Source: Streptomyces lydicus
Lineage (GTDB): Bacteria; Actinomycetota; Actinomycetes; Streptomycetales; Streptomycetaceae
Direction: 5' to 3'
Assembly: GCF_004125265.1 (NCBI RefSeq)
Contig: NZ_RDTE01000003.1
Location: forward strand, 5,208,001-5,272,000
DNA length: 64,000 bases
Below are positions 49,719-57,887 of this stretch, piece after piece. Position numbers and translations under genes: made by a program. Each line of letters begins with the position of its first letter. Within the stretch, counting starts at the first letter, position 1. Below the pieces are notes generated by a model, which worked only from the letters and a program-made list of their open reading frames with translations, was not told the DNA's origin and ran no database searches.

Positions 49719-49740
49719 GGCGATGAACGATCGATAAACG
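49719..49740 (-). promoter_or_regulatory. Two 11-bp direct repeats, possible AfsR/PhoP-type box
   Basis: On the minus strand the sequence reads CGTTTATCGAT CGTTCATCGCC: two 11-bp units identical at 8 positions, with the GTTCA-like core seen in AfsR and PHO boxes. It lies between the AfsR-like stop and the repeat-peptide start. A TAAGGT -10-like element is about 70 bp further on, so spacing is not ideal. Confidence 0.45.
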
Positions 49741-49765
49741 CCGGAAGGGCGCGCCTTCGCTGCCG

Positions 49766-52708
49766 CTACGCGACAGGCACCGAGGCGGGAAACCGCTGTG
49801 AACCGCCGCCCTGCGGCAGCCCCAGCCTCTTGTGAATCGTTTCTACTTCCTGCTGGCAGACCTGTGCGCGCCCGGTGTGACCGATCTCGCTCAGAGCGTC
49901 TCCGAGCACCGCGAGTGCACTGGCACGCCAGCGGTCGCCACCGCTGCTACGGAGCGCGGCGACCGCCAGTTCAGCATAGTTGGCCGCTTTCGCAGGCTGA
50001 TGTGCCGCCAGTTCCACTTCTGCCAGGCGCAGATATGTCATGCCTTCCCAGAACCGCTGCCGGGTGTCCTGGAAGCTGACCAGGGCCTCGGTCAGTTGCT
50101 GGGTGGCCTCCTCCAGCCGGTCGGCCAGCGTGAGAGCCATGCCCAGGTTGTACTTGCCGTTGGCCAGCCGTCGCGAGGCACCGCACTCCTCGTACAGTGC
50201 GACACCTTGCTCGGCGAGCGCAACCGCGCTGTCCACCCGGCCGGTGTCCAGATGGACGCGGGAGAGGTTGCAGAGCGCGCTCGCCTCCGACTGCCGGTTG
50301 TTGATGTCACGGTAGGAGAGGAGGGCTTGGTTCAGATAGGCATCCGCTTCCTCGAGCCGGCTCTCGATACTGGCGATGATGCCCCGGTCGTTGAGTCCGT
50401 TGCAGGCGGAGAAGTCGTCGCCGGCGGCCAGGCCGCGCAGGGTTGCCAGCTTGGCGTGCTCATCGGCCGCGCCGAGCCGCCCGGACTGGGTGTAGATGGG
50501 GGCGAGGATCCAGTGCACGCGAGCCGCGGCGTGCTGGTCGTCGGCCTTCAGCGCGGCGGCGAGCAGAGTGAGACTGGCTTGCTCGAACTGCCGGTTGCTG
50601 GCACCGGAATCGGCCATGTCCCTGGTGAGCACCAGCAAATCGACGGCACGCCGCAGGGAGCCCGGTGCGGTGTTCTGCAGGGCACAGGCGATCAGGCATC
50701 TGGTTTCACTGAACAACCAGCTCATCGCCTCGGAGCGGTCCTCGAAGACCAGTCCGGGATAGTGCGGGGTCTCCATGTGGTCGACCAGGATGTCGCCGGG
50801 GCGTTCGAGGGGGTACCTGTGCGCAGCTGTCGCCAGGTAGAAGTCCAGGAGCCGGGACACCGCCGCATCGCGCTCCGCCGGCGGCTGTTCGTCGCGCTCG
50901 GCGCAGGAGCGGGCGTAGAGGCGTACGAGGTCGTGGAAGCGGTAGCGGCCGGGTGCCGCGGATTCCAGCAGCGAGGTGTCGACGAGGGATTCCAGCAGGC
51001 TCTCGGTCGTATCGCCGTCCATGTCGAGGAGGGCGGCGGCTGCGGCCAGGGAGATGTCCGGGCCGTCGGCCAGACCCAACAGCCGGAAGGCTCGCGCCTG
51101 CTGGGGTTCGAGCTGCCCGTAGCCCAGTTCGAAGGTGGCTGTGACGGCGAGGTCGCCGGCCCGCAGCTCATCCAGGCGCCGGCGCTCGTCGGCCAGTTTG
51201 CTGGCGAGCACGGAGACCGTCCAGGTACGGCGCGAGGCCAGGCGGGAGGCGGCGATGCGGATGGCGAGCGGGAGAAATCCGCAGGCGCCGACCACGTCCA
51301 TCGAGGCCTCGCGCTCGGCGTTCACCCGCTCTTCTCCGACGATGAGGGTGAAGAGGGTGAACGCCTCGTCGGGGCTCATCACATCGAGGTCGATCAGATG
51401 CGCCCCGGCGAGATCTATCATCCGCGCGCGGCTGGTGATCAGCGCTGCACAGCCCTCGGTGCCGGGGAGCAGCGGGCGGATCTGTGCGGCGTCCCGGGCG
51501 TTGTCCAACAGGGCCAGCACGCGGCGGCCGGCGAGGGTGGAGCGGTAGAGGGCGGAGCGCTCCTCCAGGCCGTCGGGGATCGCGGAGTCCGGGGTGCCGA
51601 GGGCGCGCAGGAAGGCGCCGAGCACGGCCTCGGGCTCAGCGGGGGTGTGTCCGGCGCCCTGCAGGTCGGCGTAGAGCTGCCCGTCGGGGAAGTGCTCGCG
51701 GGCGGCGTGGGCCACATGCACGGCGAGGGTGGTCTTGCCGACGCCGCCGATGCCGGTGAGCGCGGAGACCGCCATCACGCTGCCCTCGGTGGTGGCGAGC
51801 CGGTCGCCCAGCTCGGCGACGAAAGGGGTGCGCCCGGTGAAGTCGGCGACGGTGGCAGGAAGCTGCTGGGGCCGGACGACGCCATGGTCGGCGTGGTCCG
51901 CGCCGTCGCTGAGCGTCTGGGGCGCGTCCAGATCGGCGTCCGCTCGGAGGATCCGCTGCTGGAGTTCCGAGAGAGAGGTGCGGGGCTCGACGGCCAGTTC
52001 CTCGTCGAGGAGTCGACGGGTGTCGGTGTAGACGGCCAGCGCCTCGGCCTGCCGGCCGCTGCGGTACAGCGCCAGCATGAGGAGCTCCCGCAGCCGCTCG
52101 CGCAGTGGGTGGGCGGCGGTGAGGGCAGTCAGTTCGGAGACCGCCTCGGCGTGGCAGCCGACTTCCAGGTCGAGCTCGAGGCGCGTCTCCTGGAGGGTCA
52201 GCTGCCACTCGTCGAGACGGGCGCGCTGGGTGTCGGCGTAAGGACCGGCAAGGCCGGCCAGGGGCTCGCCGGCCCACAGTGCGAGCGCGTCGTCGAGGAG
52301 CTCGCGGGCGCGGCCGCGATCGCCGACGGTCTTGGCCTTTTCGGCCTCGGCCGCGTACTGCTCGGCATGGTCCAGGTCCAGGTCCAGCGGGTGGCCGTCC
52401 ACGGAGCGGATCGCATAGCCGCCGGACTCACTGACCAAGGCGGCTGCGTCGTCACCCAGTGCCTTGCGGAGCCGCGAGGCGTACGTACGCAGCGCGGCGA
52501 GCGCGGCGTGTGGCGGTTCGTCGCCCCACAGCGCGTCGACAAGCTCGGGTGCGGTGGCGGTACGGCCGCCGCGCAGCAGCAGTGCGGCAAGCAACGCACG
52601 CTGCTGCGGGGAGCCCGCCGCCAGCGGCGCATCGCCGCGCCAGGCCCGCACGGGACCGAGCACGGAGAAGCGGAGCCGCTCCCGTCCCTGTCCCGGACTG
52701 TGGTCCAT
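49766..52708 (-). CDS. AfsR-like SARP regulator (HTH-BTAD-NB-ARC-TPR)
   Basis: The 980-residue protein is the same size as AfsR. It has an OmpR-type winged helix (RFSVLGPVRAWRGD, about 12-100) and a BTAD helical domain (108-255). The NB-ARC ATPase (P-loop GIGGVGKTT at 319-327) contains FTGRTPFVAEL and RVLALLDNARDAAQIRPLLPG, and the GLPLA-like motif reads GFLPLAIRIAA. C-terminal TPR repeats run from about 660 to 960. Such proteins bind direct repeats and recruit RNA polymerase when nucleotide-bound or phosphorylated. In S. coelicolor AfsK phosphorylates AfsR, which switches on afsS next door. Here an AfsK-like kinase and two AfsS-like peptide genes lie in the same window. Confidence 0.92.
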   Translation of the reverse strand: MDHSPGQGRERLRFSVLGPVRAWRGDAPLAAGSPQQRALLAALLLRGGRTATAPELVDALWGDEPPHAALAALRTYASRLRKALGDDAAALVSESGGYAIRSVDGHPLDLDLDHAEQYAAEAEKAKTVGDRGRARELLDDALALWAGEPLAGLAGPYADTQRARLDEWQLTLQETRLELDLEVGCHAEAVSELTALTAAHPLRERLRELLMLALYRSGRQAEALAVYTDTRRLLDEELAVEPRTSLSELQQRILRADADLDAPQTLSDGADHADHGVVRPQQLPATVADFTGRTPFVAELGDRLATTEGSVMAVSALTGIGGVGKTTLAVHVAHAAREHFPDGQLYADLQGAGHTPAEPEAVLGAFLRALGTPDSAIPDGLEERSALYRSTLAGRRVLALLDNARDAAQIRPLLPGTEGCAALITSRARMIDLAGAHLIDLDVMSPDEAFTLFTLIVGEERVNAEREASMDVVGACGFLPLAIRIAASRLASRRTWTVSVLASKLADERRRLDELRAGDLAVTATFELGYGQLEPQQARAFRLLGLADGPDISLAAAAALLDMDGDTTESLLESLVDTSLLESAAPGRYRFHDLVRLYARSCAERDEQPPAERDAAVSRLLDFYLATAAHRYPLERPGDILVDHMETPHYPGLVFEDRSEAMSWLFSETRCLIACALQNTAPGSLRRAVDLLVLTRDMADSGASNRQFEQASLTLLAAALKADDQHAAARVHWILAPIYTQSGRLGAADEHAKLATLRGLAAGDDFSACNGLNDRGIIASIESRLEEADAYLNQALLSYRDINNRQSEASALCNLSRVHLDTGRVDSAVALAEQGVALYEECGASRRLANGKYNLGMALTLADRLEEATQQLTEALVSFQDTRQRFWEGMTYLRLAEVELAAHQPAKAANYAELAVAALRSSGGDRWRASALAVLGDALSEIGHTGRAQVCQQEVETIHKRLGLPQGGGSQRFPASVPVA

Positions 52709-53030
52709 GTGTCCCCCTGCCTTGTGCCGTCCGTTCGTACCGTTCGCATCGGTTCACCGTGCGCAACGGTCAGTCTGCCTTGTCCGAGCCTGTTACGTCA
52801 GTAGGGGTCCGGAGCATGCACAAAGCCTCCTCGGGTGATCAGGAGGTGTACGCGCCAGTGCACAAGGAGGCGCGGAAGGTCCGCTTCCGCGCGCCCTCTG
52901 GCCGGTAGTTGCCCCTGCGCGCCCTGAATGCGCCCCGCCTTGCCCTTCCGCTGCTCGGGTCGCACTCCGTTCCTGCCGCCGGCTCTCCCCGGCAGCGTCG
53001 CTCGCCCACGATCCATTCCCGTACGCAATA

Positions 53031-53045
53031 CTGACGCACCGTCAG
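53031..53045. promoter_or_regulatory. TetR-type palindromic operator, site 10
   Basis: CTGACGCACCGTCAG lies 21 bp before the amidohydrolase start. The arms are perfect. It is far (320 bp) from the divergent AfsR-like gene. Confidence 0.84.
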
Positions 53046-53066
53046 ATCGGCGCTACCGTATCCGCC

Positions 53067-54299
53067 ATGGAGACCTTCCCCAAGATCATTTCGGTGGACG
53101 ATCACACGGTGGAGCCCCCACACGTCTGGCGGGACCGGCTCCCGTCGAAGTACCACGACATCGGCCCGCGCATCGTCCGGGCGCCCGTGAAGGAGATGAC
53201 CTTCGTGGGCGGCAAGTTCGCCCCGACGATGGGCGCCGCGGGGGACGAAGGGCCGATAGCCGACTGGTGGGTCTACGAAGATCTGCACCGGCCGCTGACC
53301 CGCCTCGACACCGCCGTCGGCTGCTCCCGCGACGACATCAAGCTCGAAGGCATCACCTACGAACAGATGCGTCCCGGCTCGTTCAGCGTGCCCGAACGGC
53401 TGGCCGACATGGACGTCAACCACGTCCAGTCCGCGCTCTGCTTCCCCACCTTCCCCCGCTTCTGCGGTCAGACCTTCACCGAGGCCAAGGACCGCGAACT
53501 GGGGCTGCTGGGCGTGCGCGCGTACAACGACTGGATGGTCGAGGAATGGTGCGGCCCGCAGGCGCGGGGCCGGCTGATCCCGCTGACCCTCATCCCCCTG
53601 TGGGACGCGGAGCTGGCCGCCGCGGAGGTGCGGCGCAACGCGGCCCGGGGGGTACGGGCGGTCTGCTTCAGCGAGATCCCGCCCCATCTGGGGCTGCCCA
53701 GCATCCACACCGACTACTGGGACCCCTTCCTGCGCGCCTGCGACGAGACCGGCACGGTCGTCGCGATGCACATCGGCTCCTCGTCGAGGATGCCCTCGAC
53801 GTCGGCCGACGCCCCGCCCGCCGTCGGCTCCACGATCACCTTCGCCAACTGCTGCTTCTCGATGGTGGACTGGCTGATGAGCGGCAAATTCGACCGCTTC
53901 CCGAGCCTGAAAGTCATGTACGCCGAGGGGCAGATCGGCTGGATTCCGTACATCCTCGAACGCGCGGACGTGGTCTGGGAGGAGAACCGCGGCTGGGGCG
54001 GCGTCGCCGACAAGGTCCTCCGTCCGCCGTCCGAACTCTTCACCGAGCACGTCTACGGCTGCTTCTTCGACGACGCCTTCGGCCTGCGGAACCTGGACGC
54101 GATCGGCGTCGGCAACGTCCTCTACGAGACGGACTACCCGCACTCCGATTCGACCTGGCCGAAGTCGAGGGAGGTCGGCGAGGCGCAGATGGGACACCTC
54201 GCGCCGGACGTCGTGGAACAGATCGTTCGGGGGAACGCGATGTCGCTGCTGGGGTTGACGGGGGAGGGGCTGTGGGGGCCGTCGGCGGGGGGAGCCTGA
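53067..54299 (+). CDS. Amidohydrolase-2 family (ACMSD-like) metal hydrolase
   Basis: The 410-residue TIM-barrel protein starts METFPKIISVDDHTVEPPHVW, where the metal site is DDHTVEP in place of DxHxH. LADMDVNHVQSALCFPTFPR, VAMHIGSSS and ETDYPHSDSTWPKS supply the other metal and catalytic His/Asp residues. This branch, common in actinomycete catabolic clusters, includes decarboxylases and hydrolases of cyclic acids or amides. The first metal ligand pair (Asp/His) differs from the decarboxylase family. Operator site 10 is immediately upstream. Confidence 0.87.
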   Translation: METFPKIISVDDHTVEPPHVWRDRLPSKYHDIGPRIVRAPVKEMTFVGGKFAPTMGAAGDEGPIADWWVYEDLHRPLTRLDTAVGCSRDDIKLEGITYEQMRPGSFSVPERLADMDVNHVQSALCFPTFPRFCGQTFTEAKDRELGLLGVRAYNDWMVEEWCGPQARGRLIPLTLIPLWDAELAAAEVRRNAARGVRAVCFSEIPPHLGLPSIHTDYWDPFLRACDETGTVVAMHIGSSSRMPSTSADAPPAVGSTITFANCCFSMVDWLMSGKFDRFPSLKVMYAEGQIGWIPYILERADVVWEENRGWGGVADKVLRPPSELFTEHVYGCFFDDAFGLRNLDAIGVGNVLYETDYPHSDSTWPKSREVGEAQMGHLAPDVVEQIVRGNAMSLLGLTGEGLWGPSAGGA

Positions 54300-54301
54300 G
54301 G

Positions 54302-54372
54302 GCGGGGACACGGGGACACGGGGACACGGGGACACGGGGACACGGGGGCACGGGGGCACGGGGACACGGGGT
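54302..54372. repeat. 9-bp tandem repeat (GGGGACAC)n after the amidohydrolase gene
   Basis: About seven copies of ACGGGGACA, two with GGGGGCACG variants, follow the stop codon. The remaining 220 bp to the next gene holds GC-rich sequence and no gene apart from operator 11. Confidence 0.85.
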
Positions 54373-54578
54373 GCGGGGGCGCGGGGTGGTGGGTGCGGGG
54401 TCGGCTTCGGGCCCCTGCGGGCGGACTGCCTTGCACCCTCCGCAGCAGCGGAGAGTGTGTGCCAGGCGGCCGCCACGGGCGCGATGACGTCCCCCTCCCG
54501 GCCGCGGCGGGCCATCCCTTGGTCTTTCACCCCTTGTCTGGCGTCGTCCCAGGCACGACGATGTCCCGCGCAAGCTGT

Positions 54579-54593
54579 GTGACGATCCGTCAG
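54579..54593. promoter_or_regulatory. TetR-type palindromic operator, site 11
   Basis: GTGACGATCCGTCAG ends two bases before the ATG at 54596. As with site 6, the site would overlap the start of transcription if the message is leaderless. Confidence 0.78.
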
Positions 54594-54595
54594 TT

Positions 54596-55582
54596 ATGGC
54601 TGGAGGGCTTGTGGTGGATGGTGTGCGCGGTGGGGTGTGGCGGCCGGAGGCGGGGCGGCTGGTGTACGGCATGCAGTTGCCGGTGCAGTCGCAGAGCACT
54701 CTTTTCGCGGAGAGCTGGGAGGCCGCGGCGGGGCCGGTCGAGCTGGTCGCGATCGCGCGGGCCGCCGACCGGCACGGGTTCGCGTATATCGCCTGCTGTG
54801 AGCACCTGGCGATCCCGCGGCGGCTTGCCGAGGCGATGAGCACCGTCTGGTACGACCCGGTCGCCACGCTTGCGCATCTGGCCGCCGTCACCGAGCGGGT
54901 GCGGCTGCTCAGTCATGTGGCGGTGGCCGGGCTGAAGCATCCGCTGGTCACGGCCAAGCAGTACGCGACGCTCGACAGGCTCTCCGGTGGGCGGCTGATT
55001 CTCGGGGTGGGGGCCGGGCACGTAGCGGAGGAGTTCGACGTCCTCGGGGTGGACTTCGAGCGGCGTGGGGCGGTGCTCGACGAGACGATGGATGCCCTGA
55101 AGGTGGCGCTGGGGCCGGAGGAGTTCCCCACGTTCGCGGGGGAGCGGTTCGCGTTCGAGGGGCTGGGGCAGGCGCCGCGGCCCGTGCAGACGCCCCGGCC
55201 GCCGCTGTGGGTGGGCGGATCCTCGCCGGCGGCCGTACGCCGGGCCGCGGTGCGCGGTGACGGCTGGCTGCCGCAGGGCGACCGGCGGGCGGAGCTGCCG
55301 GGGCAGATCGGGAAGCTGCGGCGGCTGCGGGCGGCGGCCGGTGTCGATGCGCCGGCCGTGATCGGCGCCATCGCCGAGCCGCTGTACGTCGGCGAGCCGG
55401 GGTGGGAGGTCGGCCGGCGGACCCTGTCCGGGGCGCCGGAGCGGATCGCGGAGTCGCTGCGGGAGTACCGGGCGATGGGAGTGGACCAGATCCAGGTGCG
55501 GTTCCGCAGCCGGGGATGTGACGAACTGAGGGATCAGATGGCGGCGTTCGGGACGGAGGTCGCGCCGTTGCTGAATGGCTGA
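54596..55582 (+). CDS. LLM-class F420-dependent oxidoreductase
   Basis: The frame from ATG 54596 gives 328 residues. Family landmarks begin at MQLPVQSQSTLFAESWE (ATG 54671), so the first 25 residues may not be translated, or the message is leaderless from 54596. Motifs are ARAADRHGFAYIACCEHLAIP, LKHPLVTAKQYATLDRLSGGRL, LGVGAGHVAEEFDVLG and PPLWVGGSSPAAVRRAA. Such TIM-barrel enzymes transfer hydride with F420H2 or FMNH2. It lies under operator site 11, next to an SDR and another LLM gene. Confidence 0.87.
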   Translation: MAGGLVVDGVRGGVWRPEAGRLVYGMQLPVQSQSTLFAESWEAAAGPVELVAIARAADRHGFAYIACCEHLAIPRRLAEAMSTVWYDPVATLAHLAAVTERVRLLSHVAVAGLKHPLVTAKQYATLDRLSGGRLILGVGAGHVAEEFDVLGVDFERRGAVLDETMDALKVALGPEEFPTFAGERFAFEGLGQAPRPVQTPRPPLWVGGSSPAAVRRAAVRGDGWLPQGDRRAELPGQIGKLRRLRAAAGVDAPAVIGAIAEPLYVGEPGWEVGRRTLSGAPERIAESLREYRAMGVDQIQVRFRSRGCDELRDQMAAFGTEVAPLLNG

Positions 55583-55818
55583 GTGGCTGAGTGGCTGAGT
55601 GGCGGAGTGGCGATCCGGCGATCCGTAGGTCTGTCGGTCCGGCGTGCTGTCGTCCCGTCGATTCCTCGCCCCGGCGAACCGACGCCCCGCCGCCCCGTCG
55701 ACCGCTCGCCACCCACCCCTAACCACCCACCCCTAACCACCCACCACTCACCGCCGACCGCTCACGGCCGACCGGCCGGAACCGGCGGCGGCGTACTCAC
55801 CAGCAGAGGAGTGCAGGC
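55583..55818. repeat. Intergenic simple repeats between LLM and SDR genes
   Basis: GAGTGGCTGAGTGGCTGAGTGG (55588 on) and CCACCCACCCCTAACCACCCA-type units (55708-55760) fill most of the gap. No gene or operator is seen. AGAGGAG at 55803 serves the SDR gene. Confidence 0.6.
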
Positions 55819-56604
55819 ATGGGCAAGCTCGACGGGCGGGTTGTCATCGTGACGGGTGCGGCGCGCGGGCAGGGTGAGCAGGAGGCGCGGCTGTTCGTCG
55901 CGGAGGGCGCGAAGGTGGTGCTCGGGGATGTGCTCGACGTGCAGGGCAAGGCGCTCGCCGAGGAGCTGGGGGAGGGCCGGGCCCGCTTCGTCCATCTGGA
56001 TGTGACGCAGGAGGCGGACTGGCAGGCCGCGGCGGTCGCCGCCAAGGAGGAGTTCGGGAAGATCGACGGGCTGGTCAACAATGCCGGGATTCTTCGGTTC
56101 AACGAGCTGGTGTCGACGCCGCTGGAGGAGTTCCAGCAGGTGGTGCAGGTCAACCAGGTCGGCTGCTTCCTCGGGATCCGTACGGTGGCGCCGGAGATCG
56201 AGGCGGCGGGCGGCGGGACGATCGTCAATACCGCCTCGTACACGGCCCTGACGGGTATGGCCTTCGTCGGCGCGTATGCCGCGACCAAGCATGCGGTCCT
56301 CGGGCTCACCCGGGTCGCCGCGGTGGAGCTGGCGGCCAGGAAGATCCGGGTCAACGCGGTGTGCCCGGGGGCCGTGGACACCCCGATGACCAACCCCGCG
56401 GCGCTGGATCCGGGCGTGGATCCCGCCGAGTCGAAGCGGGCCGTGGACGAGCTCTATCGGAAGCTGGTGCCGCTGGGCCGGATCGGCCGGCCGGAGGAGG
56501 TCGCCAAGCTGGCGCTCTTCCTGTCCTGCGAGGACTCGTCGTACATCACGGGGCAGCCGTTCGTCGTGGACGGGGGCTGGCTGGCCGGGGTCAGCGTCAT
56601 CTGA
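55819..56604 (+). CDS. SDR-family hydroxysteroid-type dehydrogenase (20beta-HSD-like)
   Basis: The 261-residue classical SDR has VTGAARGQGEQEA (NAD site; GAARGQG), NNAG, a serine in NTASYTAL, and YAATK. The VHLDVTQEADWQ and YITGQPFVVDGGWLAG segments closely resemble the 3alpha,20beta-hydroxysteroid dehydrogenase of Streptomyces as I remember it. It should oxidise a ring or side-chain hydroxyl with NAD. ATG 55819 follows AGAGGAG. It lies between two LLM genes and may be in an operon with the one at 54596. Confidence 0.88.
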   Translation: MGKLDGRVVIVTGAARGQGEQEARLFVAEGAKVVLGDVLDVQGKALAEELGEGRARFVHLDVTQEADWQAAAVAAKEEFGKIDGLVNNAGILRFNELVSTPLEEFQQVVQVNQVGCFLGIRTVAPEIEAAGGGTIVNTASYTALTGMAFVGAYAATKHAVLGLTRVAAVELAARKIRVNAVCPGAVDTPMTNPAALDPGVDPAESKRAVDELYRKLVPLGRIGRPEEVAKLALFLSCEDSSYITGQPFVVDGGWLAGVSVI

Positions 56605-56675
56605 CTGAGTATCAGGTATGCGGACGGCGGCTCTTGACGGCCCCCGTGTGCGGTGGAACAGTCGGCACATCTGAT

Positions 56676-56690
56676 CTGACGGTCCGTCAG
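56676..56690. promoter_or_regulatory. TetR-type palindromic operator, site 12
   Basis: CTGACGGTCCGTCAG has perfect arms and is the best match to the consensus. It lies 33 bp before the LLM gene at 56724, and with flanks reads TCTGACGGTCCGTCAGA, a 17-bp palindrome. Confidence 0.86.
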
Positions 56691-56723
56691 AAATCGCGAA
56701 TGGCTCAGGGACGGTGAACCTCC

Positions 56724-57848
56724 TTGGAATTCGGGCTCTTTGTACAGGGATATGTGGGCAAGCGGGCCGAGACCGACCCGCTCGCGGAGCACAAGGCGCT
56801 GATGGAGGAGACCGAGTACGTCATCCAGGCGGACAAGTCCGGCTTCAAGTACGCCTGGGCGTCCGAGCACCACTTCCTGGAGGAGTACTCGCACCTCTCC
56901 GCCAATGACGTCTTCCTGGGCTACCTGGCCCATGCGACCGAGCGGATCCATCTCGGGTCCGGGATCTTCAACCCGCTCGCCCAGGTCAACCACCCGGTGA
57001 AGGTCGCCGAGAAGGTCGCCATGCTCGACCATCTCAGCGAGGGCCGCTTCGAGTTCGGCAGCGGGCGGGGCGCCGGCAGCCACGAGATCCTGGGGTTCCT
57101 CCCGGGCATCACCGATATGAACCACACCAAGGAGATCTGGGAAGAGACCATCGCCGAGTTCCCGAAGATGTGGCTCCAGGAGGAGTACGCCGGGTTCCAG
57201 GGCAAACACTGGCAGCTGCCGCCGCGGAAGATCTTCCCGAAGCCGTACGGGGCCGCGCACCCGGCGATGTGGTACGCGGCCGGCTCCCCGTCCTCGTACG
57301 CCATGGCGGCGAAGAAGGGGCTGGGCGTGCTCGGCTTCAGCGTGCAGAAGGTATCCGACATGGAGTGGGTGCTGGAGCAGTACAAGACGGCGATCCGGGA
57401 GGCCGAGCCGGTCGGCGGCTTCGTCAACGACAACGTGATGGTGACCTCGACCGCGATCTGTGCCGAGACGCACGACAAGGCGGTGGAGATCGCGGTCGGC
57501 GGAGGGCTCAACTACCTCCAGTCGCTGGTCTTCCGCTACCACGACACCTTCCCGCGGCCCGACGGCATCCCCGAGTGGCCCGAGCTGCTGCCCGACTACA
57601 CCACGGAAGTCATCGAGCTGCTGATCGCCGAGGAGCTGATGATCTGCGGCGACCCGGACGAGGTGCTGGGGCAGTGCAAGCGCTGGGAGCAGGCAGGCGC
57701 CGACCAGCTGAGCTTCGGGCTGCCGATCGGGATCTCGTACGAGGACACGATGAACACGGTCAAGCTCATCGGCGAGCACGTGATCCCGAAGATCGACACG
57801 GATCCGGTGCACCGGACGACCCGGTTCCGTCAGGCCGCGGGCAGCTGA
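56724..57848 (+). CDS. LLM-class flavin-dependent oxidoreductase
   Basis: The start is TTG 56724 (MEFGLFVQGYVG), with AGGGACGG 12 bases before; no ATG or GTG in this frame fits better. The 374-residue protein has the luciferase-like barrel: FKYAWASEHHFLEEYSHLS, VKVAEKVAMLDHLSEGRFEFGSGRG, HEILGFLPGI and YAAGSPSSYAMAAKKGLGVLGF (in part). It is closer to the FMN-type monooxygenases of the alkanal/steroid group than to F420 enzymes. A Baeyer-Villiger or epoxidation step on a ring is possible. It begins the last operon of the regulon, with the D-aminoacylase-like and ALDH genes after it. Confidence 0.88.
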   Translation: MEFGLFVQGYVGKRAETDPLAEHKALMEETEYVIQADKSGFKYAWASEHHFLEEYSHLSANDVFLGYLAHATERIHLGSGIFNPLAQVNHPVKVAEKVAMLDHLSEGRFEFGSGRGAGSHEILGFLPGITDMNHTKEIWEETIAEFPKMWLQEEYAGFQGKHWQLPPRKIFPKPYGAAHPAMWYAAGSPSSYAMAAKKGLGVLGFSVQKVSDMEWVLEQYKTAIREAEPVGGFVNDNVMVTSTAICAETHDKAVEIAVGGGLNYLQSLVFRYHDTFPRPDGIPEWPELLPDYTTEVIELLIAEELMICGDPDEVLGQCKRWEQAGADQLSFGLPIGISYEDTMNTVKLIGEHVIPKIDTDPVHRTTRFRQAAGS

Positions 57849-57887
57849 ACCGCGGATTTCCGCCCAGGGGAAGGGGACGCACCGCCC

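Noticed and set aside
54302..54372. Possible CRISPR array from regular short repeats
   Set aside because: The unit is 9 bp with no spacers; the same applies to repeats at 35.6 kb and 55.6 kb. No cas genes are present.
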